Assembly (NCBI RefSeq): GCF_037078405.1
Contig: NZ_JAYMGZ010000001.1
Coordinates: forward strand, 1-64,000
DNA length: 64,000 nucleotides
From: Haloarcula sp. DT43
GTDB taxonomy: Archaea > Halobacteriota > Halobacteria > Halobacteriales > Haloarculaceae
Direction of reading: 5' to 3'
Shown in pieces: positions 15,653 to 24,208 of the stretch. The position numbers were made by a program, and so were the translations under genes. How positions within the stretch are numbered: position 1 is the first letter of the stretch; every line of letters begins with the position of its first letter. The notes beneath the pieces are model-generated. The model was not told where the DNA came from. It saw only the letters and a program-made list of their open reading frames with translations, and made no database searches.

Positions 15653-18052
15653 TTACCGGACCAGAACCGACCGGGTTTCGGTGACCGTCGGGAGCGGCAG
15701 CGCGGGGAACGCGACCTCGACAGTGAACGTGAGTTCGTCGGCGTCCGCGCCGAAGACGGCCACGGGGAGCGTTGCCTCGCCGAGGTACGACGGCTTGGCG
15801 GTCATCTCACGGCCGTTGACCGTGACCCGCAGGCCCGCGCGGGCGCTGCCGCCGGTGTTCCTGACCGTCACCTCCCGCATGTCGTTGTCGCCGGGCGCAA
15901 TCGTCTCGGGGAACTCGCCCCAGTCGACGGCGACGACGGGGAGGTCCCGGGCGTTCGAGAGCACCTGTTCGGCGACGCCCTCCGAGAGCCCGGCACGGAC
16001 CAGGCCGTCTTCGCCGGCCTCGACCACATCGGCGGGCGAAGACAGGCCCGCGGCGGCGAGCTTGCCCGCGCGACCGCTGCCGACGCCGTCGATGGCGGTC
16101 AGTCCCACCGCGTCGGCGCTGATGCCGTGTTCGACGCGGGCCTCGACCCGGCAGGCCAGGTTCGCGTAGCGGGCCGGCCCGAGCGTGTCGACGAACTCCC
16201 GGAGCGCGGCCAGCAGGCGGAGCGCGTTCTGGCGGATGACCCACGCGTCGCTCTTGAGTTCGGTGGGCGTCGTCCCGGTCATCCCCGACCGGAGGATGGC
16301 CAGCACCTTCCGCTGGCCGGCGTCGAGGGACTCGTCGACGCTGTCCCCCAGCACCGCGTGGACGGCGTCCTCCTCGTCGGAGCGGGCGCTGACGCTGTCG
16401 AACTCGGTCGCGCCGGCCACCGCAGTCAGCAGGTCGTCTTCGTCGACGGTGACTCCGGTGTCGGGGTCGGCGGCGTCCTGACACCGCTCGGCGATGTCGG
16501 CGAACCGTCGGGCCGTCGACAGCCGGAGGTAGAACTTCGAGGCCAGCTGGCCGAGTCGCGTCGGCTCGACCGAGAGGCCGTCCTGCTCGACGAAGCCCTC
16601 CGAGACGAGCGCCGAGAGGGTGTCGCTGACCCGCTGGCGCAGGTCGCTGCCGGCGTCGTACTCGTCGGGCGCGGACTGCGAGCGGGCGTAGTAGAAGGTC
16701 GTGGCGAGCCAGTCCATCACGTCGTCCACGTCGCCGATGGTCCCGAGCGCGATTTCGGCGTTGAGGTGGGCGTCGAGTTCGGCCGCCAGCCGCGACTCGA
16801 TTTCCTTGCCGTCCCTGAGCAGCCGGCGGTACTTGTCGGCGTCCGAGCGGTCGCAGACGACCCAGGCGTAGCCCATATCGTCGTAGCCGGGCCGGCCCGC
16901 GCGGCCGAGCATCTGGAGCACGTCGAGCGGGCTCATGTCCACCTCGCCCTCCAGGGGGTCGTGCAGTTTGGTGTCGCGGATGACGACGCAGCGGGCGGGG
17001 AGATTTACCCCCCACGCCAGCGTCGAGGTCGAGAAGAGCAGCTGAATCTTCCCCTGCTTGAACCACTCCTCGACCCGGTTCTTGTCCTCGCGCGCGAGGC
17101 CGGCGTGGTGGAAGCCGACGCCGTCGAGCACGGACTGCCGGAGCGTGTCGTTCGAGAGGTCAGCGGCGTCGTTGTGGAAGTCGTAGTCCCCGCGTGCGCC
17201 CATCGGCACGTCGCGCTCGGTAATCTCGTCGCGGGCCTTCTTCGCCGCCTGGACGGTGTCCTGCCGGGAGGAGACGAACACGAGCGCCTGGCCCTCCTCG
17301 CGGATGTGGGGCTCGGCGAGGTCGAGCGCCCGGTAGAGGCGGCGGTACTTGTCGGCGAAAGCGTTCTCGCCGTGGGAGTAGGTCTTCACGTCGGCGTTCA
17401 ACGGCACGGGCCGGTACTCCTCGCCGAAGGCGAAGGTGGTCTCGTCGGGGGCGTCGAGCCAGTCGGCCACGTCGTCGATGTTCGGCATCGTCGCCGACAG
17501 CGCGACCACGCGCGGGTCACAGAGCCGGCGCAGGCGCGAGACGGTGACTTCAAGCACCGCCCCGCGACGGTCCGAGTCGAGCAGGTGGACCTCGTCGATG
17601 ACACAGCAGTCCACGTCCGTGATGAAAGAATAGCGGCTCGTCTCGTGTTTCCGCGTGGCCGAATCGGCCTTCTCCGGCGTCATCACGAGGATGTCGGCCC
17701 GCTCGGCCCGGCGGGGGTTCAGGTCCCGCTCGCCGGTGACGACGTACACCGAGTACCCCAGGTCCTCGAAGCGCTCCCACTCGCTTTCCTTCTCGTTTGT
17801 GAGCGCGCGCAGCGGCGCGAGAAAGAGCGCGGTCCCGCCCTCGGCGAGGGTCTTGCAGATGGCCAGTTCCGCCAGCGCGGTCTTCCCGCTGGCCGTCGGG
17901 GCGCTGACGACGACGTTGTCGTCGCGGTTCAGCAGGGCCGGCAGGGCCACCGACTGCATCCGGTTGAACTCCTCGAACGGGAAGGCGTCGGCGAAGTCGG
18001 GGAGCACCTCCGCGACCGCCACAGTCGGCTCGCTGTCGGTTCGGGATGGCAC
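15653..18052 (-). CDS. Ski2-type DEAD/DEAH superfamily 2 helicase
   Basis: This 799-residue ATP-dependent helicase is of the Ski2/Hel308/Brr2 group. Motifs in order: Q-like FNRMQSVALPAL, I SAPTASGKTALAE (about residue 50), Ia LAPLRAL, II CVIDEVHLLD, III ALSATMPN, IV VFVSSRQD, V STSTLAWGVNLPA, VI LQMLGRAGRPGYDDMGY. A winged helix and a ratchet/Sec63-like region follow, with a helix-hairpin-helix (LTAIDGVGSGRAGKLAAAGL, about 635-655), then a beta-rich C-terminal domain (FPETIAPGDNDMREVTVRNT). It may act on stalled forks or on RNA; it is distinct in layout from canonical Hel308. I chose the GTG at 18052; a TTG at 18079 would add nine cysteine-containing residues. Confidence 0.88.
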   Translation of the reverse strand: MPSRTDSEPTVAVAEVLPDFADAFPFEEFNRMQSVALPALLNRDDNVVVSAPTASGKTALAELAICKTLAEGGTALFLAPLRALTNEKESEWERFEDLGYSVYVVTGERDLNPRRAERADILVMTPEKADSATRKHETSRYSFITDVDCCVIDEVHLLDSDRRGAVLEVTVSRLRRLCDPRVVALSATMPNIDDVADWLDAPDETTFAFGEEYRPVPLNADVKTYSHGENAFADKYRRLYRALDLAEPHIREEGQALVFVSSRQDTVQAAKKARDEITERDVPMGARGDYDFHNDAADLSNDTLRQSVLDGVGFHHAGLAREDKNRVEEWFKQGKIQLLFSTSTLAWGVNLPARCVVIRDTKLHDPLEGEVDMSPLDVLQMLGRAGRPGYDDMGYAWVVCDRSDADKYRRLLRDGKEIESRLAAELDAHLNAEIALGTIGDVDDVMDWLATTFYYARSQSAPDEYDAGSDLRQRVSDTLSALVSEGFVEQDGLSVEPTRLGQLASKFYLRLSTARRFADIAERCQDAADPDTGVTVDEDDLLTAVAGATEFDSVSARSDEEDAVHAVLGDSVDESLDAGQRKVLAILRSGMTGTTPTELKSDAWVIRQNALRLLAALREFVDTLGPARYANLACRVEARVEHGISADAVGLTAIDGVGSGRAGKLAAAGLSSPADVVEAGEDGLVRAGLSEGVAEQVLSNARDLPVVAVDWGEFPETIAPGDNDMREVTVRNTGGSARAGLRVTVNGREMTAKPSYLGEATLPVAVFGADADELTFTVEVAFPALPLPTVTETRSVLVR

Positions 18053-18162
18053 GTCACAGTCGCAGTTCCGCGACGGCAAAGGCGTTTCTATGGGCGCGCC
18101 TGCGCCGGCGATGGGCCGACGTGCCGCCCCTCTGACGACCGTGCTATCACGGCTCCCTGCTA

Positions 18163-18173
18163 GTTTATCTATA
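18163..18173 (+). promoter_or_regulatory. TATA box of the NmrA-like gene
   Basis: GTTTATCTATA is centred 29 bases before the ATG at 18197, the classic spacing for a leaderless haloarchaeal transcript. Confidence 0.7.
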
Positions 18174-18196
18174 TCTTCGTCGTATACTCATACGTT

Positions 18197-19078
18197 ATGA
18201 GAAACATACTCGTCACCGGCGCAACTGGCACCCAGGGCGGCGCAGTCGTCGACCACCTCCTCGCTGACAGCGAACAGTGGGAAATCTACGGCCTGACACG
18301 CGACGCGTCCAGCGACGCCGCCGAGGCCCTCGAAACCCGCGGCGTCACCGTCGTCGAGGGAGACATGACCGACGCCGACCGGATGGCAGAGCTCGTAGAG
18401 GGCATGGACGCCGTCTACGGCGTCACGGCGTTCATGGAACACGGGACCGATGTGGAAGTCGACCAGGGCGTCACGCTGGCCGAAGCCGCGGCCGATGCCG
18501 GCGTGGACCACTTCGTTTACAGCTCCGTCGGCAGCGCGGACGCCGACACGGGCCTCCCGCACTTCGAGTCGAAGTGGGCCGTCGAACAACGCATCGAGGA
18601 ACTCGGACTTCCCGCGACGGTGGTCCGCCCGGTGTTCTTCATGCAGAACTTCGCGTACATGATGCGTGAGGACATCATGGACGGCCAGCTAGCGATGCCC
18701 CTGGAGGAGGGCGTCTCCCTGGCCGTCGTCGACGCGGACGACATCGGCCAGACCGTCGTGGCCGCACTGAGCGACCCCGACGCGTTCCTCGGCGAGGTCG
18801 TCACGCTGGCCGGCGACGACCTGACGCTCGAGGAGTTCGCCGCGGCGTTCAGCGAGCAGTTGGGCCACGAGGTCCGGCCGGTCCACGTGGACGTCGCGGA
18901 CTACCGGGAGATGGCCGGCGACGAACTGGCCGACATGTTCCAGTGGTTCAACGACGTGGGCTACGACATCGACATCCCCGCGCTGGCCGAGTGGGGCATC
19001 GAGACCACGACCTTCGAGGCGTTCCTCGCCGACAGCGAGGCCTGGCAGCCGACGGCGGCAGCCGCCGGCGCACAGTAG
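18197..19078 (+). CDS. NmrA-like NAD(P)-binding protein
   Basis: This 293-residue atypical short-chain dehydrogenase-like protein starts with the nucleotide loop ILVTGATGTQGGAVVDHLL (GxxGxxG), then VVEGDMTDADRM and VDHFVYSSVGSADADTGLPH with the family's SS and downstream SKWAVEQRIEELGLPATVVR. It lacks the usual YxxxK pair in place, as NmrA proteins do. Members act as redox sensors or NADPH-dependent reductases. The start is leaderless with a TATA box at 18163-18173. lipA follows after 107 bp, but a functional link is not evident. Confidence 0.85.
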   Translation: MRNILVTGATGTQGGAVVDHLLADSEQWEIYGLTRDASSDAAEALETRGVTVVEGDMTDADRMAELVEGMDAVYGVTAFMEHGTDVEVDQGVTLAEAAADAGVDHFVYSSVGSADADTGLPHFESKWAVEQRIEELGLPATVVRPVFFMQNFAYMMREDIMDGQLAMPLEEGVSLAVVDADDIGQTVVAALSDPDAFLGEVVTLAGDDLTLEEFAAAFSEQLGHEVRPVHVDVADYREMAGDELADMFQWFNDVGYDIDIPALAEWGIETTTFEAFLADSEAWQPTAAAAGAQ

Positions 19079-19185
19079 GGCCGTCGTCCGGGGTAGGGAC
19101 CGTTTTACATCGTCTTCGAATCGCTCACTGGCCGCGCGCATAGGGGAACCCAACTTCTTTTGACCGGAGTCACCAAGAGAGACCA

Positions 19186-20115
19186 ATGAGTCGTTCGCGC
19201 AAGCCCGACTGGCTGAAGATGCGGCCGCCGTCGGGCGAGCGGTTCACCGACATCAAGCGGACGCTCCGAGACCGGGACCTCAACACGGTCTGTGAGGAGG
19301 CCAACTGCCCCAATCTCGGGGAGTGCTGGAGCGGACGCGACGGCCCGGGGACGGCGACGTTCATGCTCATGGGCGACCGCTGCTCGCGGGGGTGTAACTT
19401 CTGTGACGTCGAGACGGGCGGGATGGAGCCACTGGACCCCGACGAGCCGGAGCGGGTGGCCGACGCCGTCGCGGAAATCGGGCTGGACTACGTCGTCCTC
19501 ACGAGCGTCGACCGCGACGACCTCCCCGACCAGGGCGCGAGCCACTTCGCCGAGACCATCCGCGCCATCAAGGACCGGGACCCCTCGATTCTCGTCGAGT
19601 GTCTCGTTCCGGATTTCCGGGGCGAGCCGGACCTCGTACGGCAGATTATCGACGCCGACCCCGACGTCATCGCCCACAACGTCGAGACGGTCGACCGCCT
19701 CCAGTGGCCAGTCCGGGACCGCCGGGCGGGCTACGAGCAGTCCCTCGCGGTGCTCCGGCAGGTCGACCGCGAGAGCGACGTGTACACGAAGACCAGCCTG
19801 ATGTTGGGCGTCGGCGAGTACGCCCACGAGGTGTACCGGACCCTCTCGGACCTCCGGCAGGCCGGCGTCGACGTGGTGACGTTGGGCCAGTACCTCCAGC
19901 CCTCCCGCTCGCACCTCGAAGTGTCCGAGTACCTCCACCCGGACGTCTTCGACACCTGGCGGCGGGTCGCCGAAGAGGAGTTCGGCTTCCTGTACTGCGC
20001 TTCGGGACCGATGGTCCGCTCGTCGTACCGGGCGGGCGAACTGTTCGTCGAGAGCGTCCTGCGCGAGGGGCAACGCGCCGACGAGGCGCGGGCCGACGTC
20101 CGCGCGAGCGACTGA
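19186..20115 (+). CDS. lipA: Lipoyl synthase
   Basis: This 309-residue radical-SAM enzyme inserts two sulfurs into protein-bound octanoyl groups to make lipoyl cofactors. It shows the auxiliary-cluster cysteines ([12 protein letters not shown], residues about 32-43) and the radical-SAM triad CSRGCNFC (about 66-73), followed by [20 protein letters not shown] and the [12 protein letters not shown] block. The length is normal for the family. It lies 172 bp upstream of the 2-oxoacid dehydrogenase operon, whose E2 protein carries the lipoyl lysine it would modify. The ATG at 19186 gives [11 protein letters not shown]. Confidence 0.95.
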   Translation: MSRSRKPDWLKMRPPSGERFTDIKRTLRDRDLNTVCEEANCPNLGECWSGRDGPGTATFMLMGDRCSRGCNFCDVETGGMEPLDPDEPERVADAVAEIGLDYVVLTSVDRDDLPDQGASHFAETIRAIKDRDPSILVECLVPDFRGEPDLVRQIIDADPDVIAHNVETVDRLQWPVRDRRAGYEQSLAVLRQVDRESDVYTKTSLMLGVGEYAHEVYRTLSDLRQAGVDVVTLGQYLQPSRSHLEVSEYLHPDVFDTWRRVAEEEFGFLYCASGPMVRSSYRAGELFVESVLREGQRADEARADVRASD

Positions 20116-20287
20116 TACGTTCGAGTTATCCCGGCGAGGCGTCGTTGGGCTGGAATCGGAACAAACGGGCCACGGCGAACGAATTGTCGGTAATACCTAC
20201 GTGAGAAACTGGATTCAGCCCCGCGAAAGCTCTAAGCGTGGCGCGAGTGAACAGTTATCGTATGCTATTTCGAGGGAGGCGGTTCCC

Positions 20288-21394
20288 GTGAGCGTCCTCC
20301 AGCGCGACCCCGCCGACAGGGTACAGGTCCTCGACGAGGACGGGACGGTGGTCGACGGCGCGACGGTCCCGGACCTCCCGGACGACGACCTGGTCGAGAT
20401 GTACCGCTACCTCAAGCTCGGCCGCCACTTCGACCAGCGGGCGGTGAGCCTCCAACGGCAGGGGCGGATGGGGACCTACCCCCCGATGTCGGGCCAGGAG
20501 GCGTCACAGGTCGGCAGCGCCTTCGCCCTGCGGGACGGCGACTGGCTGTTCCCGAGCTACCGCGAACACGTCGCCCTGGCCGTTCGAGGGTGGGACCTGT
20601 CCGACGACCTGCTGTACTGGATGGGCTCCGAGCGGGGCAATTCGCCGCCGGCGGACGTACAGGTGTTCTCGCTCGCGGTGCCGATTGCGACGCAGATACC
20701 ACACGCGACCGGGGCCGCGTGGGCCGGGAAGCTCCGGGGCGACGACACCGCCGTCCTCGTGTACTTCGGGGACGGGGCCACCAGCGAGGGGGACTTCCAC
20801 GAGGGGCTGAACTTCGCAGGCGTGTTCGACGTGCCGGCAGTGTTCTTCTGTAACAACAATCAGTGGGCCATCTCCGTGCCGCGGGAGCGCCAGACCGCCA
20901 GCGAGACGCTCGCCCAGAAGGCGAACGCCTACGGCTTCGACGGGGTCCAGGTCGACGGGATGGACCCCCTCGCGGTGTATCAGGTGACCCACGAGGCCGT
21001 CGAGAAGGCCCACGACCCGCCGGAGGGACAGCGCCGCCCGACGATGATAGAGGCGGTGCAGTACCGCTTCGGCGCACACACCACCGCCGACGACCCGTCG
21101 GTGTACCGCGAGGACGCCGAGGTCGAGCGCTGGAAGCGGAAAGACCCCATCCCGCGGATGGAGCGGTTCCTGCGGGACCGCGGCCTGCTCGACGACGAGC
21201 GGGTCGCGGCCATCGACGAGTCGGTCCGGGAGGAAGTCGCGGCGGCCATCGACGCCGCGGAGGCGACCGAGCGGCCCAGGCCCGAGGAGCTGTTCGCGGA
21301 CGTGTACGCGGAGATGCCGCGGCGGCTCGAACAGCAGTTGCAGTACCTGGAGGAGCTCCAAGAACGGCACGGCGACGAGGTGCTACTGGAATGA
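20288..21394 (+). CDS. 2-oxoacid (pyruvate) dehydrogenase E1 component, alpha subunit
   Basis: This 368-residue thiamine-diphosphate subunit decarboxylates a 2-oxoacid and passes the acyl group to the E2 lipoyl arm. It has the TPP/magnesium motif ([20 protein letters not shown] ... NNNQWAIS, residues about 155-195), the [15 protein letters not shown] region and [15 protein letters not shown], the phosphorylation-loop segment of E1 alpha. I chose the GTG at 20288 because GGGAGG precedes it at good spacing and homologues start MSVLQRDP. Its stop overlaps the E1 beta start by four bases. The true substrate may be pyruvate or a branched-chain or other 2-oxoacid. Confidence 0.92.
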   Translation: MSVLQRDPADRVQVLDEDGTVVDGATVPDLPDDDLVEMYRYLKLGRHFDQRAVSLQRQGRMGTYPPMSGQEASQVGSAFALRDGDWLFPSYREHVALAVRGWDLSDDLLYWMGSERGNSPPADVQVFSLAVPIATQIPHATGAAWAGKLRGDDTAVLVYFGDGATSEGDFHEGLNFAGVFDVPAVFFCNNNQWAISVPRERQTASETLAQKANAYGFDGVQVDGMDPLAVYQVTHEAVEKAHDPPEGQRRPTMIEAVQYRFGAHTTADDPSVYREDAEVERWKRKDPIPRMERFLRDRGLLDDERVAAIDESVREEVAAAIDAAEATERPRPEELFADVYAEMPRRLEQQLQYLEELQERHGDEVLLE

Positions 21395-22386
21395 GTACTG
21401 ACACACCGACACAGAGTCTCACGCTCGTCCAAGCCGTCCGCGACGGGCTCTACGGCGAGATGGCGCGCGACGAGGACGTCGTCGTGATGGGCGAGGACGT
21501 CGGGAAGAACGGCGGCGTCTTCCGCGCCACGCAGGGCCTCCACGAGGAGTTCGGCGACGACCGAGTCGTCGACACGCCGCTGGCCGAGTCGGGCATCGTC
21601 GGCACCGCCGTCGGCATGGCGGCCTACGGCCTGCGGCCGGTCCCCGAAATCCAGTTCTCGGGGTTCATGTACCCCGCCTTCGACCAACTCGTGAGCCACG
21701 CCGCCCGCCTGCGGACCCGGAGCCGCGGGCGATACAACTGCCCGCTGACGCTCCGTGCGCCCTACGGCGGCGGCATCCGCGCGCCGGAGCACCACTCCGA
21801 GTCCAAGGAGGCGTTCTACGTCCACGAACCCGGCCTGAAAGTGGTCGTCCCCTCGACCCCGCGGGACACGAAGGGGCTGCTCACCGCGGCCATCCGCGAC
21901 CCCGACCCCGTCGTGTTCCTCGAACCGAAGCTCATCTATCGGTCGTTCCGCGAGGACGTTCCAGACGAGTCCTACACGGTGGAACTCGGCGAGGCCAAGA
22001 CCCGCCGCGAGGGGTCGGACGTGTCGGTGTTCACCTGGGGCGCGATGACCCGGCCGACGCTCGAAGCCGCCGAGGAACTGGCCGGGGAGGGCATCGACGC
22101 CGAGGTGGTCGACCTGCGGACGCTCTCGCCGATGGACACCGACGCCATCGTCGAGTCGTTCAAGAAGACCGGACGGGCGGCCGTCGTCCACGAGGCCCCA
22201 AAGACCGGCGGGCTGGCCGGCGAAATCATCGCCACCATCCAGGAGGAGGCGCTGCTGTACCAGGAAGCGCCGATAACGCGCGTCACGGGCTTCGACGTGC
22301 CCTACCCGCTGTACGCCCTGGAGGACTACTACCTCCCCGAGCCCGCCCGCATCAAAGACGGTATCAGAGAGGCAGTCGAGTTCTGA
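21391..22386 (+). CDS. 2-oxoacid (pyruvate) dehydrogenase E1 component, beta subunit
   Basis: This 331-residue transketolase-like beta subunit completes the E1 active site. Landmarks are [59 protein letters not shown], the [17 protein letters not shown] loop that contacts the cofactor, and the C-terminal domain [20 protein letters not shown]. It starts in an ATGA overlap with the alpha gene, and only 3 bases separate its stop from the E2 start, so the three genes form one operon. Confidence 0.93.
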   Translation: MSTDTPTQSLTLVQAVRDGLYGEMARDEDVVVMGEDVGKNGGVFRATQGLHEEFGDDRVVDTPLAESGIVGTAVGMAAYGLRPVPEIQFSGFMYPAFDQLVSHAARLRTRSRGRYNCPLTLRAPYGGGIRAPEHHSESKEAFYVHEPGLKVVVPSTPRDTKGLLTAAIRDPDPVVFLEPKLIYRSFREDVPDESYTVELGEAKTRREGSDVSVFTWGAMTRPTLEAAEELAGEGIDAEVVDLRTLSPMDTDAIVESFKKTGRAAVVHEAPKTGGLAGEIIATIQEEALLYQEAPITRVTGFDVPYPLYALEDYYLPEPARIKDGIREAVEF

Positions 22387-22389
22387 GTC

Positions 22390-24033
22390 ATGTTCGAGTT
22401 CAAGCTCCCGGACCTCGGCGAAGGGGTCGCCGAGGGGGAGGTACTCGCCTGGCACGTCGCGCCGGGCGACGCCGTGACCGAGGACCAGGTGCTGGCCGAG
22501 GTGGAGACCGACAAGGCCGCCGTCGACGTGCCGTCGCCGGTCGACGGCGTCGTCCGGGACCTGCACGCCGAGGTCGGCGACGTGGTACAGACCGGCGAGG
22601 TGCTGGTCACCATCGCGGAGGACGGCGATGCGGAGAGCGAAGCGGCCGGCGCGGAAAGCGAAAGCGTCGACGAGGTAGGAGACGACGCGACAGCGGAGGG
22701 CGAAGCGGATTCGAGTACTGACGGCGACGCCGCGGCCGAGAGCGGAACCGCGTCGGCCCGCGGCGGCCGCGTGTTCGCGTCGCCCAGCGTCCGCCGCCTG
22801 GCCCGCGAGCGTGGCGTCGACGTGACGGCCGTCCAGGGGAGCGGCCCCGGCGGCCGCGTCACGGAGAGCGACATAGAGGCGGCGGCGCAGTCGGCCGACG
22901 AGAGGGACTCAGAGGAGGAGGACGGTCCAACGTCGGTCGTCTCGAAGGTATCGGACGCCGACGAAGGTGACGAGAGCGACGGCCCCACATCGGTCGTCTC
23001 GCGGGTCGACGACGGCGAGACGGACGAGGGCGACGACGGGCCGGCCGTGAAGTCGGCCGTCCGGAAGGTCAGCGAGGAGCCACAGGCCGAGCGGCGCGAG
23101 CAGACGCTGGCGACGCCCGCCACCAGGAAGGTGGCCCGCGACCTCGGCGTGGACATCGACGCCGTCCCGACCGACGAGCAGCGGGACGGCGAACCGTACG
23201 TCGACGCGGGGGCGGTCCGGGCCTACGCAGAGGCTCAGCAGGCCGCGCAGGCGGCCGACGCCGAGGCGGTCAGCGGCGACGGGGCGGCGAGCGACGCCGG
23301 GACCGGGGCGGCCGACACCGGCGTCGAGGCGAGCGATGGCGACCGGCGCGAGCCCTACCGCGGCATCCGTCGGCGCATCGGCGAGCAGATGGCGCGCTCG
23401 CGCCGCGAGGTCCCCCACGCCACCCACCACGACATGGCTGAGGTCTCGGGGCTGGTCGCGGCCCGCGAGCGCCTCGAACCGCTGGCCGAGGAGCGCGGCG
23501 TCCGTCTGACGTACACGCCGCTCGTGCTGAAGTGCGTCGCCGCGGCGCTGGACCAGCACCCGATTCTCAACACGGCGCTCGACACCGAGGCCGAGGAAAT
23601 CGTCTACCGCGACAGCTACAACGTCGGCGTCGCGACGGCGACCGACCACGGGCTGGTCGTCCCGGTCGTCGACGACGTGGACGAGAAGGGCATCCTGGAA
23701 ATCGCGCGCGAGGTGAACGACCTCGTCGAGCGGGCGCGCAGCCGCGACATAGAGCGCGCGGAGATGCAGGGCGGGACGTTCACGGTGACGAACTTCGGAG
23801 CCATCGGCGGCGAGTACGCCAGCCCGATCATCAACGTCCCCGAGACGGCGATTCTCGGCATCGGCTCGCTAGCGGAGCGGCCGGTCGCGGAAGACGGGGA
23901 CGTCGTCGCCAGCCCCACGCTCCCGCTGTCGCTGGCTATCGACCACCGCGTCATCGACGGGGCCGACGCCGCCCGCTTCGGCAACACGCTCGAGGCGTAT
24001 CTGGCGGACCCGACGCGCCTGTTGCTGGAGTAG
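22390..24033 (+). CDS. 2-oxoacid dehydrogenase E2, dihydrolipoyl acyltransferase, with two subunit-binding domains
   Basis: This 547-residue core subunit has a lipoyl domain (residues 1-78, lysine in EVETDKAAVDVPSPVDG near residue 41), an acidic linker, a first peripheral-subunit-binding domain (FASPSVRRLARERGVDV, about 125-165), a linker with a repeated DGPTSVVSKV/DGPTSVVSRV decapeptide, a second such domain (LATPATRKVARDLGVDI, about 238-280), another linker, and the acyltransferase domain from about residue 320 with the catalytic DHRVIDGADAARF near 517. Most E2 proteins have one binding domain, so two is notable. The gene follows E1 beta by 3 bp and would be lipoylated through LipA. Confidence 0.93.
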   Translation: MFEFKLPDLGEGVAEGEVLAWHVAPGDAVTEDQVLAEVETDKAAVDVPSPVDGVVRDLHAEVGDVVQTGEVLVTIAEDGDAESEAAGAESESVDEVGDDATAEGEADSSTDGDAAAESGTASARGGRVFASPSVRRLARERGVDVTAVQGSGPGGRVTESDIEAAAQSADERDSEEEDGPTSVVSKVSDADEGDESDGPTSVVSRVDDGETDEGDDGPAVKSAVRKVSEEPQAERREQTLATPATRKVARDLGVDIDAVPTDEQRDGEPYVDAGAVRAYAEAQQAAQAADAEAVSGDGAASDAGTGAADTGVEASDGDRREPYRGIRRRIGEQMARSRREVPHATHHDMAEVSGLVAARERLEPLAEERGVRLTYTPLVLKCVAAALDQHPILNTALDTEAEEIVYRDSYNVGVATATDHGLVVPVVDDVDEKGILEIAREVNDLVERARSRDIERAEMQGGTFTVTNFGAIGGEYASPIINVPETAILGIGSLAERPVAEDGDVVASPTLPLSLAIDHRVIDGADAARFGNTLEAYLADPTRLLLE

Positions 24034-24177
24034 GCCGTTCCACGTCGGTCACGTCGGCGTGGGCGTCGCCGGAAGCTGCGCCGTAGCTGTGCGTCTGCCA
24101 TGCCGATGGGGACGGCCACCACCGTGCCATAGTTTGCCACTGAGTACTGCTGTCAGGATTTGAAATGCTGCCCACAG

Positions 24178-24187
24178 CGTTATACGC
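24178..24187 (+). promoter_or_regulatory. TATA box of the kinase gene inside the dehydrogenase operon
   Basis: CGTTATACGC is centred 26 bases before the ATG at 24209. It suggests that the kinase has its own leaderless promoter despite sitting between E2 and E3. The region 24034-24177 holds nothing else obvious. Confidence 0.55.
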
Positions 24188-24208
24188 GCCAACTGTCGAT
24201 GACTAGCC

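Noticed and set aside
15254-18163. 969-codon plus-strand open frame opposite the Ski2 helicase
   Set aside because: It is antisense of a gene with all helicase motifs; there is no domain pattern in the translation.
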